Assembly: GCA_964505215.1 (NCBI GenBank)
Contig: CAZDGU010000015.1
Location: forward strand, 1-57,365
From: Gracilimonas sp964505215
Lineage (GTDB): Bacteria; Bacteroidota; Rhodothermia; Balneolales; Balneolaceae
Direction of reading: 5' to 3'
DNA length: 57,365 bases
The notes below the pieces were generated by a model. It had not been told where the DNA came from. It did no database searches and saw only the letters and a list, made by a program, of their open reading frames with translations. Below, in pieces: positions 17,482 to 25,734 of the stretch; within the stretch, counting starts at the first letter, position 1, and every line of letters starts with the position of its first letter. The translations under genes and the position numbers were made by a program.

Positions 17482-17714
17482 GCGTCTCTGTCTTTCGAAA
17501 GATCTTCGGCACTATCGGAAAACTTTTTCCCAGATGTTTTATAGCGCATATACACATCTCTGACCATGCTCTTGGTTTCCTCTAACTCCGGACCGGCATA
17601 TAATTCGAGCAAAGACTTAAGCTCAGCTTGCAGCGATCGGTTATTTCTTTTCGCCCTTTTTTTCAGATTGTTGAGGGTTTTCTCTTCTATATTTCGTATT
17701 AAAACATCAGGCAT
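17478..17714 (-). CDS. FitA/VapB-type ribbon-helix-helix antitoxin
   Basis: 78 residues from the ATG at 17714 (MPDVLIRNIEEKTLNNLKKR); an earlier in-frame ATG at 17735 adds seven residues that family members lack. The first 45 residues form a ribbon-helix-helix DNA-binding unit (VLIRNIEEKTLNNLKKRAKR, then NRSLQAELKSLLE) as in FitA. The C-terminal tail should wrap the PIN toxin. Autoregulation is expected; no clear operator was identified. Confidence 0.85.
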   Translation of the reverse strand: MPDVLIRNIEEKTLNNLKKRAKRNNRSLQAELKSLLELYAGPELEETKSMVRDVYMRYKTSGKKFSDSAEDLSKDRDA

Positions 17715-17827
17715 AATTGCCTCCTGATTTATCATTTGATATCATTATGATATCTATTTATAGCATAACTTTCAAGTTCATTTTTTCCATTCAATTTACA
17801 ACGCATTCCATCTTAGATTTCTTATCT

Positions 17828-17841
17828 TGGAAGCGATTTTT
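17828..17841. promoter_or_regulatory. AAGCG(A/C)TT operator candidate, paaH side
   Basis: TGGAAGCGATTTTT, which differs at one base from the complement of the hppD and paaA sites (TGGAAGCGCTTTTT). It ends about 23 bp before the paaH ATG, the same relative place as at paaA. Confidence 0.4.
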
Positions 17842-17864
17842 CAGACGATTAACTATGATTTTTT

Positions 17865-19040
17865 ATGATTTCTAAAGATGCAAAAATTGGCGTCATCGGC
17901 GCCGGAACCATGGGAACCGGAATTGCTCAAATTGCTGCCACTCAGGGACATCAGGTGTATTTGTATGATGCCTATCCCGGTCAGCTCGAAAAGTCTAAGG
18001 CCGGACTGGGAAAAATATTAGCCCGTCAGGTTGAAAAAGAACGAATGACTCAGGATGAAGTGAATGGAATTTTGGGCAGAATAGAATTCGTTGATAACAT
18101 CACTGATTTCGGAAGCTGCGGCTTTGTTGTTGAAGCTATTTTAGAAGATTTGGAAGTCAAAAAAGATGCTTTTGCACGATTGGAAGGCATCGTTTCTCAA
18201 AAGTGCGTACTGGCTTCTAACACCTCTTCCCTTTCCATAGCGGCCATTTCATCAGCCCTGAAAAAACCGGAGCGCTTTTTGGGCGTTCATTTCTTCAATC
18301 CTGCTCCTTTGATGAAGCTGGTGGAAATTATTCCCGGCATTGCTACTGATGAGCAAGTATTTCAATCTACCCAAAAATTTATTTCGGGATGGGGAAAAGT
18401 CACCGTTTCGGCGAAAGACACGCCCGGATTTATCGTGAACCGCGTGGCGCGTCCGTTTTATGGCGAAGCACTTCGTATGTATGAAGAAGGCATCGCCGAT
18501 GTGCCCACCATCGATCACGCCATGAAAGAAATTGGCGGCTTCCGGATGGGGCCTTTTGAGCTGATGGACCTGATTGGCCACGATGTAAATTATGAAGTTA
18601 CTCGTACCGTTTTTGAAGCCTTCTATTATGATCCCCGGTTCAAGCCATCCTTTGCCCAAAAGAGACTGGTAGAAGCCGGCTGGCTGGGACGGAAAACCGG
18701 CCGTGGATTTTATGATTATCGGGAAGATGCAGCCAATCCCGAGCCGAATAAAGATTCGAAATTAAAGCAGTTAATCTTTGACCGCATCCTCACTATGTTG
18801 ATTAATGAAGCTTGTGATGCCGTATTTATGAATGTTGCCTCTGCCAAAGATGTAGATTTAGCCATGCAAAACGGGGTAAATTATCCCAAAGGTTTACTGA
18901 AATGGGCGGATGAAATCGGGCTTGAAAAGGTGCTTGCTCAAATGACTTCCTTACAAGAAAAATACCGGGAAGATCGCTATCGTCCGAATCCCTTATTGAA
19001 GCAAATGGTTGCGGAAGGGAAGAGTTTTTATGAGGAGTAG
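17865..19040 (+). CDS. paaH: 3-hydroxyacyl-CoA dehydrogenase (PaaH-type)
   Basis: 391 residues. NAD-dependent oxidation of 3-hydroxyadipyl-CoA in phenylacetate degradation is the expected role. Seen: the Rossmann motif IGVIGAGTMGTGIAQIAA at the N terminus; SNTSSLSIAAIS and GVHFFNPAPLMKLVEIIPG with the catalytic His; KDTPGFIVNRVARPFYGEA; and a duplicated C-terminal helical domain (GPFELMDLIGHDVNYEV, then INEACDAVFMNVASAKDVD and NYPKGLLKWADEIG). The length, with two C-terminal repeats, suits single-function PaaH-like dehydrogenases. It begins a second paa stretch (H, I, J) under its own promoter region. Confidence 0.92.
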   Translation: MISKDAKIGVIGAGTMGTGIAQIAATQGHQVYLYDAYPGQLEKSKAGLGKILARQVEKERMTQDEVNGILGRIEFVDNITDFGSCGFVVEAILEDLEVKKDAFARLEGIVSQKCVLASNTSSLSIAAISSALKKPERFLGVHFFNPAPLMKLVEIIPGIATDEQVFQSTQKFISGWGKVTVSAKDTPGFIVNRVARPFYGEALRMYEEGIADVPTIDHAMKEIGGFRMGPFELMDLIGHDVNYEVTRTVFEAFYYDPRFKPSFAQKRLVEAGWLGRKTGRGFYDYREDAANPEPNKDSKLKQLIFDRILTMLINEACDAVFMNVASAKDVDLAMQNGVNYPKGLLKWADEIGLEKVLAQMTSLQEKYREDRYRPNPLLKQMVAEGKSFYEE

Positions 19041-19087
19041 CGGTCAGCTTTCAGGCTTCAGCCATCAGCTGCTGACGGCTGACGGCT
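19041..19087. repeat. class D intergenic repeat (TCAGCTTTCAGG / CTGACGGCTGACGG)
   Basis: The paaH-paaI spacer is filled by CAGCTTTCAGGCTTCAGCC and CAGCTGCTGACGGCTGACGG, words also found at 6218-6255 and 36368-36419. A read-through frame makes the spacer appear coding, but that N-terminal extension is repeat sequence. Confidence 0.6.
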
Positions 19088-19104
19088 CCAAAAATCACAT
19101 CCAT

Positions 19105-19530
19105 ATGAAAAAAGAAACACATCCTATTATTGTCGACATGCTTTCCAACGATCCATTCTCCCGCTGGCTGGGGATTCAAGTGATGGAATCAGAACCTGGC
19201 TACAGCAAGCTTTCGATGGAAGTTCGGGAAGAAATGGCGAATGGATTTGGAGTTTGCCACGGCGGAGTTATCTTTTCGCTGGCAGACAGCACGTTGGCTT
19301 TTGCTTCTAATTCCAGAGGCTCCATTTCCCTTGCTCTCGAAAACAACATCAACTTCATCAAAAAAGTAAGCGTCGGTGACACGCTAACTGCTGAGTCTGA
19401 AGAACTTCAAAACGGACGTAATTTTGGCGTATATAAAGTCCGGATTTCAAACCAAAATAAAGTGATTGTAGCCGAATTTAGAGGTACTGTTTATCGAACG
19501 GGAAAAAATCATAATTTCAACAAATCGTAA
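19105..19530 (+). CDS. paaI: PaaI-type hotdog acyl-CoA thioesterase
   Basis: 141 residues from ATG 19105. The frame is open further upstream, but those codons are repeat sequence and not part of the family. Hotdog-fold thioesterase with the PaaI signature GFGVCHGGVIFSLADSTLAFASNS (catalytic Asp in LADS and the HGG motif) and VSVGDTLTAESEELQNGRNFGVYKV. PaaI hydrolyses ring-hydroxylated phenylacetyl-CoA and related dead-end thioesters, releasing CoA. Only 12 bp separate it from paaJ, so the two are co-transcribed. Confidence 0.9.
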   Translation: MKKETHPIIVDMLSNDPFSRWLGIQVMESEPGYSKLSMEVREEMANGFGVCHGGVIFSLADSTLAFASNSRGSISLALENNINFIKKVSVGDTLTAESEELQNGRNFGVYKVRISNQNKVIVAEFRGTVYRTGKNHNFNKS

Positions 19531-19542
19531 TTCTACAAATCC

Positions 19543-20751
19543 ATGTCAGACGCATACATCATTGACGGAATCAGAACTCCCATTGGAAAGCTAAAAGGGG
19601 CCCTTTCTCCCATTCGGGCCGATGATTTGGCAGCTATTCCTATCAAAGAACTAATCAAGCGAAATCCTGAAATTGACTTGGAAGCGATTGAAGATGTGAT
19701 TTTGGGCTGTGCCAATCAGGCCGGCGAAGACAATCGAAATGTGGCACGTATGGCTTCTCTGTTAGCCGGACTTCCGGTATCCGTACCGGGAGAAACGGTG
19801 AACCGATTATGCGCTTCGGGCATGAGTGCTACCGTAAAGGCCTATCACGCCATTAAAGCCGGAGAAGGCGATCTGTTCATTACTGGTGGTGTGGAACATA
19901 TGACGCGCGGTCCTATTGTTTTAGGAAAAGGATCATCACCCTATTCCGGAACCACAGAAATGCATGATTCTACCTTCGGCTGGCGCTTCATCAACCCAAA
20001 AATGAAGGAAATGTACGGCACCGATGGCATGGGCATGACGGCTGAAAATGTGGTTCAAAAATATAATATCAGTCGCGAAGATCAGGATAAATTTGCGGCA
20101 TGGAGTCAGCAGAAGGCCGGTGCGGCAAGAGATTCGGGGCGATTGGCCAAAGAAATCATTCCGGTTGAAATTCCCCGCAGAAAGCAGGATCCGTTTTTGT
20201 TTGAGCACGATGAATTTATGCGTCCCGATACCACCGCAGAGATTTTGGCTAAACTCCGTCCGGCTTTTCAAAAAGACGGAAGCGTAACCGCAGGAAATGC
20301 CTCAGGACTGAATGACGGCGCCGGTGCATTATTAGTGGCTTCCGATAAAGCCGTACAAGATTTTGGATTGAAACCGAAAGCCCGAATTGTTGCCCATGCG
20401 GTTTCAGGAATTGAACCACGAATAATGGGATTGGGCCCCGTGGAAGCGGCTAAAAAAGTATTAAAACGTTCCGGTTTGAGGCTGGATGATATAGATATCA
20501 TTGAGCTGAATGAAGCTTTTGCGGGGCAGTCGCTCGGCGTGACCCGCTTATTGGAAATGGAGGATGACGATTCCCGGCTCAACCCAAACGGAGGAGCTAT
20601 TGCATTGGGACATCCTCTTGGAATGACGGGACAACGATTACTACAAACGGCCACAGTCGAGCTTCACGAAAAAGATTCGCATAAATATGCATTATGTATG
20701 CTATGCGTGGGAGTTGGCCAAGGCATGGCTGTTGTGTTGGAAAAGGTTTAG
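19543..20751 (+). CDS. paaJ: 3-oxoadipyl-CoA/acetyl-CoA acyltransferase (thiolase)
   Basis: 402-residue type II thiolase. It should cleave 3-oxoadipyl-CoA to succinyl-CoA and acetyl-CoA at the end of the phenylacetate route. Catalytic residues seen: the nucleophile Cys in VNRLCASGMSATVKAYHAIK (about residue 90), His in NPNGGAIALGHPLGMTGQR, and the second Cys in ALCMLCVGVGQGMAVVLE. The start SDAYIIDGIRTPIGKLKGAL is that of PaaJ/PcaF-like enzymes. It follows paaI at 12 bp. Directly after its stop begins a class C repeat holding a broken four-helix-bundle gene. Confidence 0.92.
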   Translation: MSDAYIIDGIRTPIGKLKGALSPIRADDLAAIPIKELIKRNPEIDLEAIEDVILGCANQAGEDNRNVARMASLLAGLPVSVPGETVNRLCASGMSATVKAYHAIKAGEGDLFITGGVEHMTRGPIVLGKGSSPYSGTTEMHDSTFGWRFINPKMKEMYGTDGMGMTAENVVQKYNISREDQDKFAAWSQQKAGAARDSGRLAKEIIPVEIPRRKQDPFLFEHDEFMRPDTTAEILAKLRPAFQKDGSVTAGNASGLNDGAGALLVASDKAVQDFGLKPKARIVAHAVSGIEPRIMGLGPVEAAKKVLKRSGLRLDDIDIIELNEAFAGQSLGVTRLLEMEDDDSRLNPNGGAIALGHPLGMTGQRLLQTATVELHEKDSHKYALCMLCVGVGQGMAVVLEKV

Positions 20752-21280
20752 TGGTTATTGGTTAATAGTATAATGGTGTAATGGTTATTGGGAAGTAATG
20801 AATGAGCAGATTATGAGTGATAAAAAGTCGAATATTCGAACGTTTGAAGATTTGCGGGTTTGGCAGCTTGCCAGAAAAATTCGTAATGAAGTATTTGAAC
20901 TTGTTAAGAAATTTCCTGCTGAAGAAGAGTATCGATTAACAGATCAAATGATACGTTCATCACGGTCTATTTCTGATAACATTTCTGAAGGTTATGGTCG
21001 ATTTCATTATTAGGAAAACATTCAATATTGCAGGAAAGGAAGACGTTCAGCCTACGAATTAAAGAATCAGGTCATCACCGCCTTTGATTGTAAATACATT
21101 GACGAATCCGAGTATAAATATCATCAAAACCAAATCACTGATTGTATTAAGCTCTTAAATGGATATAACCGTTACCTAAAAAAAGCAAAAAATAATGAAG
21201 TGAACGAAGATGAAAGTCCATATACCTATGATAATCTTGATGAAGATCCGAATAACCAGTAACCATTACACCATTTCCTT
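20751..21280. mobile_element. class C IVP element: inverted repeats around a broken four-helix-bundle gene
   Basis: The left region (20751-20791) and right region (21256-21280) carry inverted copies of a low-complexity word. 20771-20791 matches the complement of 21256-21276 at 19 of 21 positions (core AATGGTGTAATGGTTA). The right arm overlaps the last codons of the enclosed gene. Gene-less copies occur at 13594-13632 and 22013-22051. I infer a small mobile or IVS-like unit; no target duplication was evident. Confidence 0.6.
20798..21262 (+). pseudogene. four-helix-bundle protein (S23/IVP family) with an in-frame amber codon
   Basis: A 155-codon frame starting MSDKKSNIRTFEDLRVW (ATG 20813, or 20798 with five extra residues). 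It contains the family segments FEDLRVWQLARKIRNEVFEL, LTDQMIRSSRSISDNISEGY and CRKGRRSAYELKNQ. A single TAG at 21011-21013 interrupts it; the same frame then stays open and family-like to TAA at 21260-21262. Intact relatives commonly have Gln there, so one CAG-to-TAG change explains it. The S23/IVP family is encoded within intervening sequences of 23S rRNA in Leptospira and Coxiella and is related in fold to Avd of diversity-generating retroelements. Function is unknown. Confidence 0.8.
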
Positions 21281-21349
21281 ACTCCTGCCATTTAATTTAA
21301 CTTGAATGTTCGCCCAATTTGCTCAATATTCATCAAAAATGGAGATGAG

Positions 21350-21571
21350 ATGAAAATTTTAAAAGGAACGTTTGATGGAAAGCACATTCGCTTAGAAAAG
21401 GATGTTCAATTACAAAAAAACAGCAGGTTACTGGTAATTTTATTAGACGAAGAAGACGAGAAGTGGTCGGAATTTTCTTCAAAAAGCATTAGTCGCGCTT
21501 ATGCTGATGATGAGCCTGAATATGAAGTTTCTATGATAAAAGAACCTAATTCTGAATATGAAAGTCGGTGA
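21350..21571 (+). CDS. antitoxin of a PemK/MazF-type module
   Basis: 73 residues from ATG 21350 (MKILKGTFDGKHIRLEKDVQ). An upstream in-frame ATG at 21302 lies in repeat-adjacent sequence and is less likely. The N-terminal half is a small beta unit, GTFDGKHIRLEKDVQLQKNSRLLVILL, like the proteins often found before MazF-type toxins. The acidic C-terminal tail (DDEPEYEVSMIKEPNSEYE) should occupy the toxin. Its end overlaps the toxin start by 14 bases. Confidence 0.7.
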   Translation: MKILKGTFDGKHIRLEKDVQLQKNSRLLVILLDEEDEKWSEFSSKSISRAYADDEPEYEVSMIKEPNSEYESR

Positions 21572-21902
21572 TATTGCTTTAGCAGAGCTTCAACAATCTA
21601 ATCGGCAATTCAAATTACGTCCGGTACTGCTTTTATCTTCCTTTCCACCTTTCGATGATTGGCTGATCTGTGGAATCAGTTCTAAAATCAGGCACGAGGT
21701 TCACGGTTTAGACAGCCTTATTAACCTGGATGACGAGGATTTTGCAGATTCCGGCTTACAGGTTCCCTCCATAATCAGAACCGGATTTCTTGCAACACTG
21801 CCAACCAAAGATTTCCCCGGAATTATCGGAAAAATTTCCAAATCAAGATATCAAACCGTTATTAATAATCTAATTACTCAACTTAATTCTCCACCTAAAT
21901 AA
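21558..21902 (+). CDS. PemK/MazF-family endoribonuclease toxin
   Basis: 114 residues with the MazF/PemK barrel signature: VGDIALAELQQSNRQFKLRPVLLLSSF at the N terminus, DWLICGISSK, and SIIRTGFLATLPTKDFPGIIGKIS carrying the conserved Ser/Thr region. Such enzymes cut mRNA at short motifs. It is coupled by a 14-base overlap to the preceding antitoxin. This is the third toxin-antitoxin pair within the phenylacetate region, lying between the paaJ and paaY-like genes. Confidence 0.85.
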   Translation: MKVGDIALAELQQSNRQFKLRPVLLLSSFPPFDDWLICGISSKIRHEVHGLDSLINLDDEDFADSGLQVPSIIRTGFLATLPTKDFPGIIGKISKSRYQTVINNLITQLNSPPK

Positions 21903-22012
21903 ATAATCATATAGTAAGATACGGCTTGACAAAAGAAATAAGGAGCTGAAAGTGTGTATTCCTGCCTTCAATAAAACAAGGATATTTTTCATATAAACCA
22001 GACAACTAACAC

Positions 22013-22051
22013 CCAAATAACCATTATACCATTAACCACTACACCATTTCC
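22013..22051. repeat. class C intergenic repeat, gene-less inverted copy
   Basis: The complement contains GGTTAATGGTATAATGG, matching GGTTAATAGTATAATGG at about 20759-20775 with one change. It ends 14 bp before the PaaY-like gene, so it forms that gene's leader. Confidence 0.6.
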
Positions 22052-22065
22052 AAATCCCCAAAAAC

Positions 22066-22665
22066 ATGATCTACCAATTTAACGGATACAAACCTGTCGT
22101 TCACGAAACGGCTTTTGTTCACCCCCAGGCAGCAGTTACCGGAAATGTGATTATTGGAAAGAATGTGTATATCGGTCCGGGTGCGGCTATTCGGGGTGAT
22201 TGGGGGAAGATTTTGATTAAGGATGGCTGCAATGTCCAAGAAAATTGCACTATTCACATGTTTCCCGGGGTGACGGTAATCTTGGAAAAGTCGGCTCATG
22301 TTGGTCATGGAGCCATCATTCACGGAGCCCATCTCGGAGAAAACTGTTTGATAGGAATGAATGCCGTGGTTATGGATAATGTGAAAGTTGGGAAAGAATC
22401 GATTGTTGGAGCGCTATCATTTGTACCGGAGGGAATGGAAATTCCGAATCGGAAAGTAGTGGTTGGAAATCCTGCAAAAATTGTCAAATCTGTGTCAGAT
22501 AAAATGGTTGAATGGAAAACAAAAGGCACCGGATTGTATCAACAACTTCCCGGAGAATTACATGATACTTTAAAAGAATGTGAGCCCTTGAGGGAAGTGC
22601 CGGAGGACCGGGAAGATCAGAAGATGGGTTATGAAACGTGGGGGAACTCGAAGCTGGATTCTTGA
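22066..22665 (+). CDS. paaY: PaaY-like gamma-carbonic-anhydrase-family thioesterase
   Basis: 199 residues forming a left-handed beta-helix of hexapeptide repeats (VIIGKNVYIGPGAAIRGDWG, VQENCTIHMFPG, VGHGAIIHGAHLGENCLIGM). His residues in ENCTIHMF, AHVGHGAIIHGA and nearby are in the metal-ligand positions of the gamma-CA/PaaY family. A long C-terminal helix (MVEWKTKGTGLYQQLPGELHDTLKECEPL) matches PaaY and CaiE rather than the short Cam proteins. PaaY hydrolyses hydroxylated thioesters of the phenylacetate pathway as a rescue enzyme; the position between paaJ and paaZ supports this. The gene name is by context and tail. Confidence 0.85.
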   Translation: MIYQFNGYKPVVHETAFVHPQAAVTGNVIIGKNVYIGPGAAIRGDWGKILIKDGCNVQENCTIHMFPGVTVILEKSAHVGHGAIIHGAHLGENCLIGMNAVVMDNVKVGKESIVGALSFVPEGMEIPNRKVVVGNPAKIVKSVSDKMVEWKTKGTGLYQQLPGELHDTLKECEPLREVPEDREDQKMGYETWGNSKLDS

Positions 22666-22800
22666 ATCTCGTTTCTCGTTATTCTTTGATACAAACAACT
22701 ATTATTATTGAATTGAGTTATAGAAATTGGCAAAGTGTGGTAAGCTTGGTAAGAAATTAAACCTATTTATTCAATCGGCAGAAAGATTACAGAACTAATT

Positions 22801-24879
22801 ATGACAACGAAAAAAACAGAAACGAGTAACGAGCCGCAAGTAACGAGCTACATACAAGGAAAATGGCTAACCGATGGAACCGAAACCAATCTCATCAGCG
22901 CGGTTAGCGGTGAGCCGATTGCCCAAATGGTGGAAGCGGATATTGATTATAAATCAGCCTTAGAATTTGCCCGGAATGTAGGCGGGCCGAAGCTTCGCGA
23001 AATGACCATTCACGAGCGGGCTTTCAAAATCAAATTCCTTGGGCAATATCTCATGGAGCGTAAGGAGAAATATTATGAAATTTCTACTCAAACCGGTGCC
23101 ACTCGTGCCGATTCCTGGATTGATATTGAGGGCGGAATAATTACCGCTTTTGGCATTTCCAGTAAATCGCGCCGGGAGCTTTCTAATCTGCCCTGGCATG
23201 TGGAGGGTGAAGTGGAGCGACTTTCTCGCAAAGGTACCTTTATGGGCCAGCATATTTGTGTTCCACGGCGGGGCGTGGGCGTACATATCAACGCGTTTAA
23301 CTTTCCGGTGTGGGGAATGCTGGAAAAATTGGCGCCGGCCATTATTGCCGGACTTCCGGTGATTGTAAAACCATCGCCAATTGGTTCGTATTTGGCTTGG
23401 GAAGTTTTTAAGGATATGATTGAGTCCGGCCTGCTGCCTGAAGGAAGCGTGCAATACATTGCCGCCGACAAGCCCGGTGATTTACTCGACCATCTCACCA
23501 GTCAGGATTCTGTAGCTTTTACCGGCTCAGCTATCACGGGGAAAAAGCTGAAGTCTCACCCTAATATTATTGCAAACAACGTGCATTTTAACCTGGAAGC
23601 AGATTCTCTGAATTGTTCTATTTTGGGTGAAGACGTGACGCCTGATATGGAAGAATTCGATCTTTTTGTGAAAGAAGTGGCCGCCGAAATGACGGTCAAA
23701 ACCGGTCAAAAGTGTACGGCTATTCGCCGAACCATCGTTCCTGAAAACCGGGTTGATGATGTAATCGAAGCTTTAAAAGCCCGGTTAGAAAAAACAACCG
23801 TTGGAGATCCTTCCGAAAAAGATACTCGAATGGGACCATTGGCAAGCTCTCTTCAAGCCGATCGATTTGAAGAACAGCTGCAGCAGTTATCAGAAATTAC
23901 AGAAACGGTGTATGCTGCAAATGCCGGCCAAAACGGAGCATTTACGAGCCCAAGAGTATTGGTTTGCCACAAACCCATGCAGGTTGATGCCGTTCACCGC
24001 TTGGAGGCATTCGGACCAATGACCACCGTAATGCCTTACAAAAACAATCAGGAAGCGATTGAGCTTGCCAACAAAGCCGATGGCTCGTTAGTCGGTTCTT
24101 TGTTCACCGCTGATGATGAAATCGCTCACACCATTACTATGGGATGTGCTCCTTATCACGGCCGATTTATGATTATCAATCGGCATTCGGCGGGTGAGTC
24201 AACGGGACACGGATCTCCTATTGCCTCGCTGGTACACGGCGGTCCGGGACATGCCGGCGGCGGCGAGGAGCTTGGCGGTGCCCGAGCGGTGCTTAATAAT
24301 ATGCAGCGGATTGCTTTGCAGGGAGCTCCCACCACCCTTCGCAATATTGTGAAGCAGCACATAACGGGAGCAGAAACTCAAGAAATGCAAATACATCCGT
24401 TTAAAAAATACTTTGAGGAGCTGGAAGTTGGCGAAGCTTATACCACCGAAAAACGCACCGTTACCGAAGAGGATGTGGAGGAATTTTCTGAGCTAAGCGG
24501 TGATAAATTTTACGCTCACACCGATCCGGATGCAGCGGCTCGGTCGTTATTTGGCAAAATTGTGGCTCACGGTTATTTCGTGCTGTCGGCCAGTGCTGGA
24601 TTATTTGTTCACCCCGATGAAGGCCCGGTCATGCTGAATTATGGACTTGAAAATCTCCGATTTACCTCCCCTGTCTTCCCCGGCGATACCATTCAGGCCA
24701 AGTTAATTCTGAAAAGGAAAAACATCCGCCAGCAAAAGAAAGAGGATAAATTTCCGTTCGGCGTGGTGTATTGGGATGTGGAAGTTAAAAATCAGGATGA
24801 AGTTGTGGTTGCAGAATATACAATTCTGACTTTGATGAAGAGGAAGAATAGGCTGGATATTGATGTGGGGGAAGGATAA
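22801..24879 (+). CDS. paaZ: oxepin-CoA hydrolase / 3-oxo-5,6-dehydrosuberyl-CoA semialdehyde dehydrogenase
   Basis: 692-residue fusion. Residues 1-520 are an aldehyde dehydrogenase: NAFNFPVWGMLEKLAPAI, VAFTGSAITG, FNLEADSLNCS with the general-base Glu, and TGQKCTAIRRTIVP with the catalytic Cys. Residues about 535-685 are an R-specific hydratase (MaoC-like) hotdog domain: FEELEVGEAYTTEKRTVTEE, GDKFYAHTDPDAAARSLFGK and IVAHGYFVLSASAGLF with the Asp/His dyad. The hydratase opens the oxepin ring; the dehydrogenase oxidises the reactive semialdehyde. Both active sites look complete. It has its own leader of about 135 bp after the PaaY-like gene. Class B repeats begin directly after its stop. Confidence 0.95.
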   Translation: MTTKKTETSNEPQVTSYIQGKWLTDGTETNLISAVSGEPIAQMVEADIDYKSALEFARNVGGPKLREMTIHERAFKIKFLGQYLMERKEKYYEISTQTGATRADSWIDIEGGIITAFGISSKSRRELSNLPWHVEGEVERLSRKGTFMGQHICVPRRGVGVHINAFNFPVWGMLEKLAPAIIAGLPVIVKPSPIGSYLAWEVFKDMIESGLLPEGSVQYIAADKPGDLLDHLTSQDSVAFTGSAITGKKLKSHPNIIANNVHFNLEADSLNCSILGEDVTPDMEEFDLFVKEVAAEMTVKTGQKCTAIRRTIVPENRVDDVIEALKARLEKTTVGDPSEKDTRMGPLASSLQADRFEEQLQQLSEITETVYAANAGQNGAFTSPRVLVCHKPMQVDAVHRLEAFGPMTTVMPYKNNQEAIELANKADGSLVGSLFTADDEIAHTITMGCAPYHGRFMIINRHSAGESTGHGSPIASLVHGGPGHAGGGEELGGARAVLNNMQRIALQGAPTTLRNIVKQHITGAETQEMQIHPFKKYFEELEVGEAYTTEKRTVTEEDVEEFSELSGDKFYAHTDPDAAARSLFGKIVAHGYFVLSASAGLFVHPDEGPVMLNYGLENLRFTSPVFPGDTIQAKLILKRKNIRQQKKEDKFPFGVVYWDVEVKNQDEVVVAEYTILTLMKRKNRLDIDVGEG

Positions 24880-24885
24880 GAAGTC

Positions 24886-24935
24886 AGGAGTCAGAAAACA
24901 GAATTCAGAATCCCGAGTTTTGAATTCTGACTCCT
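24886..24935. repeat. class B intergenic hairpin, gene-less copy
   Basis: AGGAGTCAGAA (24886-24896) and TTCTGACTCCT (24925-24935) form a perfect 11-bp inverted repeat. Between them are CAGAATTCAGAATC words of the same type. It begins seven bases after the paaZ stop. Confidence 0.7.
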
Positions 24936-25040
24936 CAATTCCAAGATCACCATGTAACATATCGTACCAAAATGAGCTTATTCTAATTGCTTGGATTTAA
25001 AAATCGTAAGGTTTTCTGGTTTCTCTGCTCTTACTGATTA

Positions 25041-25488
25041 AAGGATTCAGAAACCTGAGTTCAGAAATCAGAATTAAACGGATAGAAAAATGAGAAAACC
25101 GGCAAAAACGTTTCAAGATTTGATAGTTTGGCAGAAAGCACATCAATTTGTGTTAGGTGTGTATAAGTACACTAAAAAATTTCCAAAGCATGAGCTGTAT
25201 GGATTAAGCTCTCAATTTAGGCGAGCAGCTGTTTCCATTCCGGCTAATATCGCTGAAGGGTTTAAGAAGCGTGGCAGAAAAGACACCTTGAGATTTCTCA
25301 ATATTGCACATGGTTCTTTGGAGGAATGCAGATACTATCTAATTCTTGCTAAAGATCTAAATTATGGAGATGCAAAGCATTTGAATGATTTGATAGAGGA
25401 AGTTAGCCGTCTGCTGGATGGATATTACAAGGCGATTCACGATTCTGAGTTCTGAAATCAGTAGTCAGAACTCAGGAATCAGAATTAT
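25041..25488. mobile_element. class B IVP element around an intact four-helix-bundle gene
   Basis: The left flank (25041-25078) and right flank (25440-25488) consist of GATTCAGAA, CCTGAGTTC and AATCAGAATT words in both orientations. CCTGAGTTC at 25054-25062 is inverted at 25468-25476, and CTGAGTTC(A/T)GAAATCAG is also shared directly. The flanks sit tightly against start and stop codons. The same words form gene-less hairpins at 13201 and 24886 and close the partial second copy at 25721-25762. Confidence 0.55.
25090..25455 (+). CDS. four-helix-bundle protein (S23/IVP family)
   Basis: 121 residues, full length for the family: AKTFQDLIVWQKAHQFVLGV, YGLSSQFRRAAVSIPANIAEGF, KKRGRKDTLRFLNIAHGSLEE and YYLILAKDLNYGD cover the four helices. 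The conserved RRAAVSIPANIAEG segment is the family hallmark. Relatives form pentameric barrels (Avd, IVP) with basic surfaces that bind nucleic acid, but no cellular role has been established for free-standing copies. It is flanked by class B inverted repeats and followed by a broken partial duplicate. Transcription would run from paaZ through this gene to the downstream hydratase. Confidence 0.9.
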   Translation: MRKPAKTFQDLIVWQKAHQFVLGVYKYTKKFPKHELYGLSSQFRRAAVSIPANIAEGFKKRGRKDTLRFLNIAHGSLEECRYYLILAKDLNYGDAKHLNDLIEEVSRLLDGYYKAIHDSEF

Positions 25489-25734
25489 ATGGATTAAGTT
25501 CTCAGTTTAGACGAGCGTCCCTTTCTATTACGGAGAATATTATAGAGAGATTTAAAAAGCATGGCAAAAAAGATACCATGAGTTTTCTCAATATTGGAGT
25601 CTTTGAAGGAATTCAGGCACTATTTAATTCTTGCTAAAGACTTAAATTACGGAAACTCAAATCACTTGAATAATTCAATTGAGGAAGTTAGCCGCTTACT
25701 TAATGGTTATTATAAGGTAATTCTGAGTCCTGAG
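25485..25734 (+). pseudogene. partial, frameshifted duplicate of the four-helix-bundle gene
   Basis: From TATGGATTAAGTTCTCAG onward it aligns with codons 37 to the end of the gene at 25090-25455. The first third is absent, and a 5-base deletion near 25592 shifts the frame; after it the text EFRHYLILAKDLNYGNSNHL is again family-like. The breakpoint coincides with class B repeat sequence, so a repeat-mediated tandem duplication followed by decay is a simple account. Confidence 0.75.

Noticed and set aside
19009..19104. A 32-residue N-terminal extension of PaaI overlapping paaH
   Set aside because: The extension is made of class D repeat sequence; the family start is at the ATG at 19105.
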